From Cryobacterium aureum (GTDB taxonomy: Bacteria; Actinomycetota; Actinomycetes; Actinomycetales; Microbacteriaceae): DNA of 41,709 nt. The notes beneath the pieces were generated by a model. That model was not told the DNA's origin and searched no databases. It worked only from the letters and a program-made list of their open reading frames with translations. Position 1 is the first letter of the stretch, and each line of letters starts with the position of its first letter. A program made the translations under genes and the position numbers. Below, piece after piece: positions 8,792 through 17,219 of the stretch. The stretch spans positions 38,003-79,711 of the forward strand of contig NZ_PPTG01000021.1 of the NCBI RefSeq assembly GCF_002954245.1, in the 5' to 3' direction.

Positions 8792-9723
8792 ACGACTTTC
8801 GACTTCCCCTGGGTTCCTACGTTGAGACTTTTGTCGAATTCATCACTGACACCTTCGGCTTCATCTTCGATTTCATTCGCGCCGCATTCGCCGGCGCCTA
8901 TGATGGGGTTCAATTTCTGCTCGGAGAGCCACCGTTCTGGGCCATCATGCTCGTGCTCGGCGTTCTCGCCCTGGGTATTCGCGGTTGGAAGTTTGCCGTC
9001 GGCAGCGTTCTGGGCCTGATCATCATCCTCGGCGTCGACCAGTGGGACTACGCCATGGACACCCTCGCTCTCGTGCTCGTCGCGAGTGTACTGGCCATCG
9101 TGCTCAGCGTTCCTCTCGGCATTCTGGCGGCCAAATCCACACTCGCTTCGAACATCATTCGCCCGGTGCTCGACTTCATGCAGACCATGCCGGCGTTCGT
9201 CTACCTCATTCCGGCGCTGCTCCTGTTTCGCGTGGGGGTGGTTCCCGGCATCGTCGCGACCATCATCTTTGCGATGGCTCCCGGCGTGCGCCTGACCGAA
9301 CTCGGCATTCGCAGTGTCGACAAGGAAGTGGTGGAGGCCGGCCAGGCCTTCGGTGCGTCACCGTGGCGGATCCTGCGTCAGATCCAGCTGCCCCTGGCCA
9401 CCCCGACCATCATGGCGGGCATCAACCAGGTCATCATGCTCTCGCTTTCCATGGTCGTCATCTCCGGCCTGGTCGGTGCGGGTGGTCTCGGCGCTCAGGT
9501 CATCGCGAGCCTCAACCGCATCGATATCGCCCTCGGCTTCGAAGCCGGCCTGGCCGTGGTGATCCTCGCGATCTTCCTCGACCGCATCACCGCGTCGCTC
9601 GGCAGCGCCAACTCGACGGGCTTCATCGGCGGCGTGCGTCGCGCCCTGCGCGCGCGCCGGGTAACGGATGAGCCGGCGTCGAGTGCCGACACTGCCAGCG
9701 TTCCCGAGCCGGCTCGCATCTGA
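8788..9723 (+). CDS. proW: glycine betaine/proline ABC transporter permease
   Basis: Membrane channel of the betaine importer. The 311-residue protein has a hydrophobic N-terminal part and about six or seven membrane segments between residues 50 and 280. The ABC-permease EAA loop lies near 183-205 (EAGQAFGASPWRILRQIQLP), followed by the conserved LVGAGGLG. Its N-terminal extension before the core resembles ProW rather than the shorter OpuCB-type permeases. The ATG overlaps the proV stop by four bases, so it is translationally coupled. The last 30 residues are polar and poorly conserved. Substrate choice cannot be read from the permease; it follows from the binding protein. Confidence 0.9.
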   Translation: MNDFRLPLGSYVETFVEFITDTFGFIFDFIRAAFAGAYDGVQFLLGEPPFWAIMLVLGVLALGIRGWKFAVGSVLGLIIILGVDQWDYAMDTLALVLVASVLAIVLSVPLGILAAKSTLASNIIRPVLDFMQTMPAFVYLIPALLLFRVGVVPGIVATIIFAMAPGVRLTELGIRSVDKEVVEAGQAFGASPWRILRQIQLPLATPTIMAGINQVIMLSLSMVVISGLVGAGGLGAQVIASLNRIDIALGFEAGLAVVILAIFLDRITASLGSANSTGFIGGVRRALRARRVTDEPASSADTASVPEPARI

Positions 9724-9743
9724 CGCAGATGCTCACAGATTTA

Positions 9744-9761
9744 CGGATGCATCCGCATCCG
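9744..9761. repeat. Triple copy of the CGGATGC/GCATCCG word in the proW-proX gap
   Basis: CGGATGCATCCG (9744-9755) is a perfect 12-bp palindrome made from two overlapping inverted copies of the seven-base word, and a third copy follows at 9755-9761. This is the densest cluster of the word in the window and lies in non-coding DNA between proW and proX. It may be an operator, an mRNA-stabilising hairpin, or a chance cluster. Confidence 0.5.
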
Positions 9762-9839
9762 TTCCACAGTGCGGCTCACGCCGTATGCACCACGAGTCAA
9801 CCCCAGTCACCCACAGCAGGTGGCACGAAAGGAAGACAT

Positions 9840-10754
9840 ATGAAGAACCGTTCGAAGTCACGAAGCAAGACGATCTTCGCCCTTGGAGCTGTCAGCATGC
9901 TGGCCCTCGCCGGGTGCGCCTCCGCTGAGGAGGCCGAGATCGAAACCGTCGGAAACGGCAATGACGACCACAAGGACATGTCCATTGCCGTGTTCAACGG
10001 CTGGGACGAAGGCATTGCCGCGTCGCATTTGTGGAAAGCCATTCTCGACGCGCAGGGCTACAACGTCGAGCTCGAGTACGCCGACGTTGCTCCGGTCTAC
10101 CTCGGCCTGTCCGAGGGCGACTACGACCTGAGCATGGACATCTGGCTGCCGGTCACCCACGCCGAGTACCTCGACGAGTACGGCGACAAGATCGTCGACC
10201 TCGGTGCCTGGAACGAGGAATCGCGCAACGCCATCGCGGTCAACGCGGATGCCCCGATCGATTCGCTCGAGGACCTCGCCGCAAACGCTGACCTGTTCGG
10301 CAATAAGATCATCGGTATCGAGCCCGGCGCCGGACTGACCCTGGCCACCACCGACAACGTTATCCCCGGCTACGGCCTCGAGGACATGGAATACCTGACC
10401 TCGTCGACGGCAGCCATGCTGACCGAGTTGAAGACGGCCACCGAAAACGGCGAGAACATCGTTGTGACCCTCTGGGAGCCGCACTGGGCTTACGGTGTGT
10501 TCCCGATGAAGAACCTCGAGGACCCGCAGGGCGCCCTCGGTGGTGTGGAGAGCATCCACTCCTACGCCAAGAGCGACTTCAAGACCGACTTCCCGACCGC
10601 TGCCGGCTGGGTTGAAGGCTTTAAGATGGACCTCGAAATGCTGTACTCGCTCGAGAACGCCATGTTCGTCGACTATGACGGCCAGGACTACGAGCCGATC
10701 GTGGCCCAGTGGATCGAAGACAACCAGGAGTACGTGGACGGCCTCACCAGCTAG
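9840..10754 (+). CDS. proX: glycine betaine/proline-binding lipoprotein
   Basis: Extracytoplasmic substrate receptor of the importer (OpuAC fold). The 304-residue protein starts with a lipoprotein signal: positively charged KNRSKSRSK, hydrophobic core, and lipobox LALAGC with Cys26. Aromatic residues for the quaternary-amine cage are visible in FNGWDEG, SMDIWLPVTHAEY and LWEPHWAY, the last being a hallmark of betaine-binding ProX proteins. The ATG is chosen because AAAGGAAG lies 4-5 bases upstream and the signal peptide then begins correctly; a start at 9729 would add 37 residues. The 116-base gap from proW holds a palindromic cluster. It is followed by a very strong terminator. Choline or ectoine as the main substrate is possible. 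Confidence 0.9.
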   Translation: MKNRSKSRSKTIFALGAVSMLALAGCASAEEAEIETVGNGNDDHKDMSIAVFNGWDEGIAASHLWKAILDAQGYNVELEYADVAPVYLGLSEGDYDLSMDIWLPVTHAEYLDEYGDKIVDLGAWNEESRNAIAVNADAPIDSLEDLAANADLFGNKIIGIEPGAGLTLATTDNVIPGYGLEDMEYLTSSTAAMLTELKTATENGENIVVTLWEPHWAYGVFPMKNLEDPQGALGGVESIHSYAKSDFKTDFPTAAGWVEGFKMDLEMLYSLENAMFVDYDGQDYEPIVAQWIEDNQEYVDGLTS

Positions 10755-10766
10755 TCACGGATTCTG

Positions 10767-10810
10767 AACGAAGAACGGCCCGCGTCCTCTGACGCGGGCC
10801 GTTCTTCGTT
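10767..10810 (+). terminator. Strong terminator after proX, possibly bidirectional
   Basis: ACGAAGAACGGCCCGCGTC pairs perfectly with its complement across a CTCT loop (about 20 bp with flanking A-T). It lies between the end of proX and the end of the convergent DUF1801 gene and can serve both directions. Confidence 0.85.
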
Positions 10811-10820
10811 TGTGGATGGG

Positions 10821-11291
10821 CTAGGCGGCTTCGAGCTCGCGCACCTGCTGCAGCCAGCCGTTGAAGAGATCGCTGTCGAAGTCATCCACTCCGCGCAGCT
10901 TGTACTCGCTCATCTCAGCGGATCCACTGGCATTGAGCTTGCCCGAGTTATCGGTGATGGCCTGGCCACGCCAGAACAACACGGTGACGAAGGTGGGGTA
11001 GGCCTTGAATCCGGCTACCGGCAGCTCGTCGTCGAGCCAGACCGGATGCCCGTGCCACAGTTCCGTCGACGTCTCAGGCAGGCCCAGGTCGAACGTGTCG
11101 CGGAGCAAGGAGACGACGCTCGCCAGCGGCTCGGCCGGCGCGGCGACATACTCGTCGATATTTGTCGGCTTGCTCGTCGGCTTGACGGTGGTGGGTGCGA
11201 GTGTGGAAGTCAGGTGAATAGCCTCTTTCGTAGTGGAGTTGGCGTCCGGCGCTGGCCGGACTGGTTCGTTCCTTCTCCTCCACACTCTCAC
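10821..11291 (-). CDS. DUF1801 family protein
   Basis: Small cytoplasmic protein of the YdhG/DUF1801 type (YjbR/CyaY-like fold), of unknown function. Family features are NIDEYVAAPAEPLASVVSLLRDTF, LWHGHPVWLDDELPVAGFKAYPTFVTVLFWRG and the C-terminal helix around FNGWLQQVRELEAA. The start is uncertain. GTG 11291 gives 156 residues, but the first 40 are not conserved. A good AAAGAGG site further down has no ATG, GTG or TTG behind it, only ATT or CTG. It converges on the betaine operon and shares its terminator. Confidence 0.7.
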   Translation of the reverse strand: MRVWRRRNEPVRPAPDANSTTKEAIHLTSTLAPTTVKPTSKPTNIDEYVAAPAEPLASVVSLLRDTFDLGLPETSTELWHGHPVWLDDELPVAGFKAYPTFVTVLFWRGQAITDNSGKLNASGSAEMSEYKLRGVDDFDSDLFNGWLQQVRELEAA

Positions 11292-11350
11292 GCCGTTCCC
11301 ATTCGCGGCTGGGCAGACACTCAGGAACCGGCGGTGTCAGGGAGCGCGCG

Positions 11351-12334
11351 TTACGCGGCGGGCGTTGCTGCCGTGGCGACGATGTCGACGACGAATACGA
11401 GGGTGTCAGTACCCGAAATGCCCTTGTTGCCCTCTGCGCCGTAACCGAACTCCGGCGGTATGACGGCGATGACCTGCGAACCGACGGTCTGGCCGACGAG
11501 TGCAGCGCTGAAGCCCGTGACGACCTGATTGGTGACGAAGGTGGCCGGCCCGACGGTGGTCCAAGAGGAGTCGAAGGTTTCGCCGGTGCCCCAGATGACG
11601 CCGGTGTATTCGACCCAGACTGTATCGCCGTCGGCGACGACGGCGCCGTCACCCAGCTTCAGGGTGGAGATTTGCAGTTCGGTCGGCGCATCGGTGTCTG
11701 GGATGGCGATGGTCGGAGCGCCATCATCGGCGAGCTCCACGCTGGGCTGGCCGGCCACGGCCGGCTGGTCTACCCCGTCGGCGCGGTCGGCGGCGACAGA
11801 GATGACATCAACGACGAACACCACCGAATCGCCGGCGGCAATCCCGGTGGTGCCGGTGTCTGCGAAAGCGTCTTTGGCCGTACTGACGGCGACGATGCGG
11901 TCACCTTCACTGGAGCAGTTGATTGCCCGCGCAAGGCCGGGGATAAACCCCCCGGCGACCGCGATGACCTCATTGTGGCTGTCGGGCGAGTATTTCGTCT
12001 CCTGCACGGTCGCGCCGGTCGTGCCGTTGTACACCGAGAGTGACACCCCGACCAACGAGCCCGCGCCAGCCTCGGTGGTGCCTGTTCCCTTGATCGCCAC
12101 GGTGCGCTGGGTTGTCGCCGGCTTCAACGGCTCGGCGAACTTAAACGCGGGCACGGCGCCGAAGTCGCCGGTCACGTCGACGGCATCGGAAACAGCGCCG
12201 GGCGCGGTGCACTCGCTGAAGGCGGCATCCGCTGCGGCCGGGGTACTCGTTGCCGCGGGGGTATCGCTGCTTCCGCAGGCGGTCAGCGCGAGCGTGAGGC
12301 CCACAATGGACAGGAGCGCGGGAATTTTCGACAC
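11351..12334 (-). CDS. FKBP-type peptidyl-prolyl isomerase lipoprotein, two domains
   Basis: Predicted extracytoplasmic prolyl isomerase or chaperone. From GTG 12334 the protein has 327 residues with lipobox LALTAC (Cys20), then a serine/alanine/threonine linker. The C-terminal domain (about 215-325) is a canonical FKBP: VWVEYTGVIWGTGETFDSSW, TGFSAALVGQTVGSQVIAVIPPEFGYG, GTDTLVFVVDI. The middle part (about 60-185) looks like a second, degenerate FKBP domain (VSLSVYNGTTG, FIPGLARAINCSSEGDRIVAV, GDSVVFVVDVISV) that has lost the aromatic pocket residues. The start was chosen by AGAGG 4 bases upstream and a proper signal peptide; ATG 12370 would add 12 residues. Tandem FKBP lipoproteins of this kind occur in Microbacteriaceae (family knowledge). 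Confidence 0.85.
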   Translation of the reverse strand: MSKIPALLSIVGLTLALTACGSSDTPAATSTPAAADAAFSECTAPGAVSDAVDVTGDFGAVPAFKFAEPLKPATTQRTVAIKGTGTTEAGAGSLVGVSLSVYNGTTGATVQETKYSPDSHNEVIAVAGGFIPGLARAINCSSEGDRIVAVSTAKDAFADTGTTGIAAGDSVVFVVDVISVAADRADGVDQPAVAGQPSVELADDGAPTIAIPDTDAPTELQISTLKLGDGAVVADGDTVWVEYTGVIWGTGETFDSSWTTVGPATFVTNQVVTGFSAALVGQTVGSQVIAVIPPEFGYGAEGNKGISGTDTLVFVVDIVATAATPAA

Positions 12335-12475
12335 GGGGCCTCTTTCGAGAACGGAGCTGTGGGCAAGCACTGATTGGTGAATGTCTTGGTGGCGCAGACT
12401 GCCAAGTGCTTACTCTGCCACGGTTCGCCTATGAACCGGCTGAGTGGATGAGTCGGCGCGCCGCCGGGCACCCCA

Positions 12476-13069
12476 TCAGTCGTCGAGACCGCGGGCGATC
12501 AGGGCCTCGCCCAGGGCATCCGCGGCGTAGAGCGAGCGCACGACCACCGGAACGGCTATTGACAACAGTGAGCCCTGAGTACCGCGGGCCGTGCGGGCTT
12601 CGAGCACCTCGCGCACGATGTCGGAGACCAACGGAATGCAGCGGATGGTCAGGGCCACCAACAGCCCCACCCGGTCGGCGTCGATGAACCGATTAAACGG
12701 ACGCAGCAGGGTCTGGAATGCTTCGAGCACCGCGGTGACCGTGGTCGTCATCGTGAACAGGGCGGCCAGGGCCACCGCAACGATCAGGCGGCCGGCCATC
12801 AGCGCGGCGACGGTCCAGCCCGAAAGTAGCCCCTGAATCGGCACGGCAACCAACAAGATCAGCAGAATCGGCGCGATCTGGGCCACGGCCGCGCGCGGGG
12901 GAACCCGGGCGATCAGGAACAGCAGCACGACTCCGGCGGCTGCGCCGCCAACGATCCGGGGGTCAGACGAGGTGCCGATCAGTAGCACGCAGAGCGAGAG
13001 CAGAAGCAACTTGAACAGGGTGGGGGCTCGGTGGATCAGTGAGGTACCGGGGCTGTACAGGCCGATCAT
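12476..13069 (-). CDS. bioN: biotin ECF transporter transmembrane protein
   Basis: T-component (EcfT/BioN) linking the ATPase to the biotin-binding S-component. The 197-residue protein has about five membrane segments. The coupling helices carry the family motifs EARTARG (about 157-163) and EALIARG (about 188-194), the Ala-Arg-Gly signatures that contact the ATPase. The gene is last in the order bioY-bioM-bioN, 10 bases after bioM. A dedicated T-component next to BioY marks a group I (dedicated) biotin transporter. It is followed by about 140 bases before the FKBP gene start in which I see no clear terminator. Confidence 0.88.
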   Translation of the reverse strand: MIGLYSPGTSLIHRAPTLFKLLLLSLCVLLIGTSSDPRIVGGAAAGVVLLFLIARVPPRAAVAQIAPILLILLVAVPIQGLLSGWTVAALMAGRLIVAVALAALFTMTTTVTAVLEAFQTLLRPFNRFIDADRVGLLVALTIRCIPLVSDIVREVLEARTARGTQGSLLSIAVPVVVRSLYAADALGEALIARGLDD

Positions 13070-13079
13070 GCGCGGCTTC

Positions 13080-13760
13080 TCACTGCAACAGGGCGCGGTA
13101 GGCCGCGAGGGACTCGGCGGGCGCGCCGTCAGCGACGACGGCGCCCTCTTCGATCACGATCACGCGATCGAATTCTTCGACTAGGTGCAGGTGGTGGGTG
13201 ACCACGATGATCTGCTGGGGGAGCGTCTGCAGCAGTTCGGAGATGCGCCGGGCATTGCGGGCGTCGAGCAGAGTGGTCGGTTCGTCGGCGACGATAGTGG
13301 CCGGCTCCGCCACCAGCACGGCGGCGAGTGCGAGCAATTGTTTCTGGCCACCGGAGAGACGATGTGCCGGATGTTCGGCGTGCTCGCTCAGCCCGAACTG
13401 TTCGAGGGCCGCCGCCGTGCGCTCGGCGATCTCGGCCGCGGACAGGCCGCGACGGCGCAGGGTGAAGGCCACGTCTTCCTGCACGGTGGGCATCACGATC
13501 TGGTTGTCGGGGTTGGTGAAGATGAACCCGACCTTGCGGCGCACCTCGCGGGCGTGGCGGGCCACATTCTGCCCGTCGACCGTTACGGCGCCGCTGGTTG
13601 GCGTGACGAGCCCATTGATCATGCGCACGAGCGTGGACTTGCCCGAACCATTGGCGCCGACAATGCCGATGCGATGCTCGGTTAGGGTGAGGTTCACATC
13701 GTGCAGCACCGTGCGGTCGCCGAAGGACTGCCCGACCTGCTCGAAGTGGATGAGGCTCAC
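13080..13760 (-). CDS. bioM: biotin ECF transporter ATPase
   Basis: ATP-binding subunit of the biotin transporter. The 226-residue protein has Walker A GANGSGKST (36-44), a Q-loop in FTNPDNQIV, signature LSGGQKQLLALA, Walker B ATIVADEPTTLLD and switch histidines in VVTHH. The FTNPDNQI segment is typical of CbiO/EcfA ATPases. The start ATG overlaps the bioY stop by four bases. It is a single ATPase, so the complex probably uses a homodimer, as known for dedicated BioMNY systems. Confidence 0.9.
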   Translation of the reverse strand: MSLIHFEQVGQSFGDRTVLHDVNLTLTEHRIGIVGANGSGKSTLVRMINGLVTPTSGAVTVDGQNVARHAREVRRKVGFIFTNPDNQIVMPTVQEDVAFTLRRRGLSAAEIAERTAAALEQFGLSEHAEHPAHRLSGGQKQLLALAAVLVAEPATIVADEPTTLLDARNARRISELLQTLPQQIIVVTHHLHLVEEFDRVIVIEEGAVVADGAPAESLAAYRALLQ

Positions 13761-14362
13761 GGGTGTTGGCGGCCCAACGGCCTCGCGATCAGCCCGGGGT
13801 AGGCCTTGTGCACCTGGCCGGCGACGAGCACGGTCAGCACGACCTTGATCAGGTCGCCTGGGATGAATGCGACGTTCAGGCCCAGCGTGGTCCAGAGCGG
13901 CAGGCCGAGGTTCAGAGCCATGACCGGAATTCCGACCAGATAAACGGCGACGATGCCTCCCAAAATTGTGGCGCCGAGAGCCAGCCAGAACGGATACTTT
14001 GGCAGCAGTCTGGCGGTGAGATAGCCGGTGATGAAGGCACCGAGCAGCCAGCCGTAGAGATAGCCCGCGGCCGGGCTCACCGTGAATACACCGATGCCGC
14101 CGCGCGCTCCCGCCAGCAGAGGGAGTCCCACGGCCGTCAGTACGAGAAACAACAGCACGGCGAGGGTTCCCTTGCGCGGGCCGAGAATGGCCCCGGCGAA
14201 CATGACGCCAAGCGACTGCAGGGTGATCGGTACCGGCCCGATGTTGAGCGGTCCGGCCAGGCCGAGCGCCGCGATGAGGGCGGCGAAAATGGCGATCTGG
14301 GCGAGATCGCGGGCGGGCAGAATACTTCGAGAACGGGTAATTGGGCGAACGGTGTCGGTCAT
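13757..14362 (-). CDS. bioY: biotin transporter S-component BioY
   Basis: Biotin-binding membrane protein, 201 residues, with six predicted membrane segments. BioY signatures are visible: PVPITLQSLGVMFAGAILGPRKG, LPLLAGARGGIGVFTVSPAAGYLYGWLLGAFITGYL, and FIPGDLIKVVLTVLVA near the C-terminus. It leads the bioYMN operon on the minus strand. The upstream 74 bases contain an imperfect inverted repeat that could be a biotin-responsive operator. No biotin synthesis genes are in the window, so whether the strain depends on import is unknown. Confidence 0.93.
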   Translation of the reverse strand: MTDTVRPITRSRSILPARDLAQIAIFAALIAALGLAGPLNIGPVPITLQSLGVMFAGAILGPRKGTLAVLLFLVLTAVGLPLLAGARGGIGVFTVSPAAGYLYGWLLGAFITGYLTARLLPKYPFWLALGATILGGIVAVYLVGIPVMALNLGLPLWTTLGLNVAFIPGDLIKVVLTVLVAGQVHKAYPGLIARPLGRQHP

Positions 14363-14406
14363 GGTTTCAAATCTAGAATTCGGTGCCCACCGGCCGCTGA
14401 AGAATA

Positions 14407-14436
14407 CCTACAACAAATTGCCGCGAACTGTAGAGG
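14407..14436. promoter_or_regulatory. Imperfect inverted repeat upstream of bioY
   Basis: CCTACA (14407-14412) is mirrored by TGTAGAGG (14429-14436) with one extra base, about 45 bases upstream of the bioY ATG. This is where a biotin-sensing repressor (BirA or BioQ type) would be expected, but the sequence does not match a consensus I know. Confidence 0.3.
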
Positions 14437-16251
14437 TCATGATTTTTCAGCCGAGCGGGTCAGGACCCGTGCGGCCGAGCCCTGGCCGGCGACGATCGCA
14501 TCCGCTGCCCGAACCAGTGCCAGGTGAGAGAGCGCCTGCGGAGTGTTGCCCATTTGGTGTCCGTTGGTCACGTCGTATTCCTCGGAGAGCAGCCCGACAT
14601 CGTTCACGAAACCGACTAGGCGGCCCATGAGCGCATTGGCATCTTCGAGTCTTCCCGATTTGGCGTATTGCTCGACCAGCCAGAAAGAACAGGCCAGAAA
14701 CTGATGTTCACCCGGTGGCAGTCCGTCGACCGCGGCGTGGGTGCGGTAACGCAGCAGCAGCCCATCCCGCATGAGGTCGGCCTCAATCGCGGCCACGGTG
14801 CCGAGCATACGCGGATCGGTGGGTGCGCAGAAGCCGACCTGCGGGAGGACGAGGAGGGAGGCATCCACTTCGGTACTGCCGTAGTACTGCACATAGCTGT
14901 TTCGATTCAGGTCAAAGCCACGGCTCTCGATGTCGGCGCGCACGTCGTCGCGCAGGGTCTTCCACCGAACGAGCGGACCGTCGAGGCCGCACTCCTCAAC
15001 GCCGCGCACCGCGCGGTCGAAGGCGGCCCAGACCATCACCCGCGAGTGGGTGAATTCGCGGGCCTGCCCGCGCACCTCCCAGATGCCCTGGTCAGCGCGG
15101 CGCCAATTTTTCTCGAGAAAGCTCATGAGGGCACGCTGCAGCGGCCAGGAGAATTCCGTCTCCTGCACCCCGGCGGCGCGGGCGGCGTGCAGGGCCACCA
15201 TGACCTCACCGATCACATCCGACTGAAACTGGTCAACGGCACCGTTGCCGACGCGCACGGGGGCGGCGCCATCGTAACCGGGCAGGCTGGTCAGTTCCCG
15301 CTCGGGCAGGTAGCGCTCGCCGGAGAGTCCGTACATAATCTGTACGTCGCCCGGGTCGCCGGCAATGGCGCGCAGCAGCCAGGCCCGCCAGCCGTCGGCT
15401 TCCACCTCGTAGCCGTGGCTGAGCAGCACTTCGAGCGTGAGCGACGCGTCGCGGAGCCAGACGTAGCGATAGTCCCAGTTGCGAGTGCCGCCGGCCTGCT
15501 CGGGCAGCGACGTCGTCGCCGCCGCCACGATGCCGCCGGTCCGCTCGTGGGTCAGGGCGCGCAGCACGAGCAGGGAGCGCACGACTTCGGCGCGCAGTGG
15601 ACCCTCGTGGCTGCAACACGACGCCCAGCTCTGCCACCAGGCACAGGTCGATGCCAAGACCGCATCAATATCGATGGCCGGTGGAACCTCGCGGTGCGAG
15701 GGATACCAGGTCATCTGCGCGTCGACCGTCTCGTCGGCGGTGACCTCGAAGTGCGACACGTGGCGGTGATCCGAGGCGCGCAGCTGGGGGCCGCGCACCA
15801 CGATCGCGTCGGGCCCGGCGATCGCGACGAGGCCGCGCACGCGCTCACCCTTCAATTGCCGCACCCACGGCACGGTGCTGGCGTAGCCGAAGCGAAAACG
15901 CAGGTCCTGGGTCATCTGAACCGCACCGCTGATGCCGCGCACGCGCCGCACCAGGTCGGCCCGACCATCGCCGTGCGGCATGAAATCGAGCACCTCAACC
16001 TGGCCGGTCGCCGTGGTCCACACCGTCGAGAGCACGAAGGTGTCGCCCAGATAACTGCGCACCGCCGTGGCCGTCGTATCGGCCGGGGCCAGCAGCCAGC
16101 GGCCATGGTTCTCGTCACCGAGCAACGCGCCGAACAGCGAGGCGGAGTCGTAGCGCGGCAGGCAGAGCCAGTCGATGCTCCCGTTTCGTCCGACGAGCGC
16201 CGCCGAGTGGCAGTCACTGATAAGCGCGTAGTCCTCGATATTGAGTGCCAT
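14437..16251 (-). CDS. GH15 family glucoamylase/trehalase-like glycoside hydrolase
   Basis: Cytoplasmic alpha-glycosidase of 604 residues. The N-terminal beta-sandwich starts with DYALISDCHSAALVGRNGSIDWLCLPRYD, as in GH15 trehalases of mycobacteria. The (alpha/alpha)6 barrel carries RNWDYRYVWLRDAS (257-270), the general acid E392 in GIWEVRG and the general base E557/E558 in LLSEEYD. It lacks a signal peptide and starch-binding domains, so trehalose or a short intracellular glucan is more likely than external starch. The trehalose synthesis gene lies 1 kb away on the other strand, which supports trehalase activity (inference). Start ATG 16251 has a weak AGGATGG site. A glucan 1,4-alpha-glucosidase activity remains the alternative. 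Confidence 0.85.
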   Translation of the reverse strand: MALNIEDYALISDCHSAALVGRNGSIDWLCLPRYDSASLFGALLGDENHGRWLLAPADTTATAVRSYLGDTFVLSTVWTTATGQVEVLDFMPHGDGRADLVRRVRGISGAVQMTQDLRFRFGYASTVPWVRQLKGERVRGLVAIAGPDAIVVRGPQLRASDHRHVSHFEVTADETVDAQMTWYPSHREVPPAIDIDAVLASTCAWWQSWASCCSHEGPLRAEVVRSLLVLRALTHERTGGIVAAATTSLPEQAGGTRNWDYRYVWLRDASLTLEVLLSHGYEVEADGWRAWLLRAIAGDPGDVQIMYGLSGERYLPERELTSLPGYDGAAPVRVGNGAVDQFQSDVIGEVMVALHAARAAGVQETEFSWPLQRALMSFLEKNWRRADQGIWEVRGQAREFTHSRVMVWAAFDRAVRGVEECGLDGPLVRWKTLRDDVRADIESRGFDLNRNSYVQYYGSTEVDASLLVLPQVGFCAPTDPRMLGTVAAIEADLMRDGLLLRYRTHAAVDGLPPGEHQFLACSFWLVEQYAKSGRLEDANALMGRLVGFVNDVGLLSEEYDVTNGHQMGNTPQALSHLALVRAADAIVAGQGSAARVLTRSAEKS

Positions 16252-16313
16252 CAGGCCATCCTGTCAGCAGCCGGGTGAGAATTCGCTCCGGATCGGCGCG
16301 GTGGGCAGCTGGG

Positions 16314-16757
16314 TCAGGCGACCAGGCGAGCCGACGCGAGCGTTGCCGACGCCTTGTCGATCCAGGCAGCGGATGCCGCGGCCACCTCGGCCACCTCGGC
16401 CTCGCTCGTCGGGGCCGGCACCGGCTGGGCCACGGCGGGTTCGCTCCAGGTGGTGATCGGTGCCGGAGTCCAGGACAGTGCGGTCGGCTCACCAGTGCTC
16501 TCGCCGCGAAGCGTGGCTTGCTCGGTCGTAATAGCCTCGGTGAGTTCGGTCGCGATCTCCCTGGCTTTCAAGCCATGAAAGATGACCTCGGTGTCTTCCG
16601 CACTGCGGGCCACCATGGTCCAGGCGCCGTGCTCGCCGACCAGAGCACTGAGCTTGTCGTGCAGCAGCTCGAAGATTTGCTCGTCGCGCAGTACCGGAGC
16701 CGGAGCGATACTCATCGCTGCACTCGCGGCCAAACGTCGGCGTCGACGACCAAACAT
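16314..16757 (-). CDS. hypothetical protein with basic N-terminus and Ala/Pro-rich tail
   Basis: I do not recognise this 147-residue protein. It begins with FGRRRRRLAASAA, which could be a membrane-targeting or nucleic-acid-binding stretch. Residues 25-85 look like a compact helical domain (VLRDEQIFELLHDKLSALVGEHG, FHGLKAREIATELTEAITTE). Residues 90-125 are rich in proline, alanine and threonine, and the end is alanine-rich helix. ATG 16757 has AAGGGG 6 bases upstream, so translation is credible. It sits between a trehalase-like gene and a small membrane-protein gene, all on the minus strand; gaps of 62 and 115 bases give no firm operon. Confidence 0.6.
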   Translation of the reverse strand: MFGRRRRRLAASAAMSIAPAPVLRDEQIFELLHDKLSALVGEHGAWTMVARSAEDTEVIFHGLKAREIATELTEAITTEQATLRGESTGEPTALSWTPAPITTWSEPAVAQPVPAPTSEAEVAEVAAASAAWIDKASATLASARLVA

Positions 16758-16872
16758 GACAAGCCCCTTCCGAACACGCGATCACTCTGCTGCAGCCAGC
16801 AACAAACTGCTTCCCCCAGTTTCGGTGACAGAACGACTGTGCGGCGGGGGACACGCCGTTATCGAGCGGAAA

Positions 16873-17061
16873 TCAGCTCTCAATCTTGCGTTTATTGGCA
16901 TCTTCGATGACCGTGCCGACGGCGACAGCGGCGCTCAGAGCCCAGCCGAGCCACAGCATCGCGAGGCGCCAATCCCGGGGGCCGTGCCGCGTGGCCTGCA
17001 CGGTGTTCCAGCCACCGGCAATCACGCCGATCATCGCACTATTGAATACGAACTTTCGCAT
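16873..17061 (-). CDS. small membrane protein, unknown
   Basis: A 62-residue protein with two predicted hydrophobic segments (FVFNSAMIGVIAGGW and LAMLWLGWALSAAVAVGTVI) joined by a basic loop (ATRHGPRDWR), ending in a charged tail (EDANKRKIES). Translation is well supported: CGGAGG lies 6 bases before ATG 17061. It diverges from the otsAB fusion across 158 bases. No family is recognised. A minor subunit or stress membrane peptide is possible but unsupported. Confidence 0.6.
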   Translation of the reverse strand: MRKFVFNSAMIGVIAGGWNTVQATRHGPRDWRLAMLWLGWALSAAVAVGTVIEDANKRKIES

Positions 17062-17128
17062 GTGAACCTCCGGCTTTAGGTTACCCGGGAATGGGCGCGG
17101 ACCGGCTGATAACCTTGGTCGGCAACAC

Positions 17129-17140
17129 AGGTGTACACCT
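17129..17140. promoter_or_regulatory. Perfect 12-bp palindrome upstream of otsAB
   Basis: AGGTGTACACCT is a perfect dyad in the divergent region, 80 bases before the otsAB start and 67 before the small membrane gene. Partial copies (CACAGG, CCGGTGTG) flank it. It is well placed for a repressor, but the factor is unknown. Confidence 0.4.
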
Positions 17141-17219
17141 CCGGTGTGCCCGGAACGGATGATCCATTACTTCTTCAGCCGAATCCACACGGTCCCAGAC
17201 TGACCCAGCAGCACCCATA

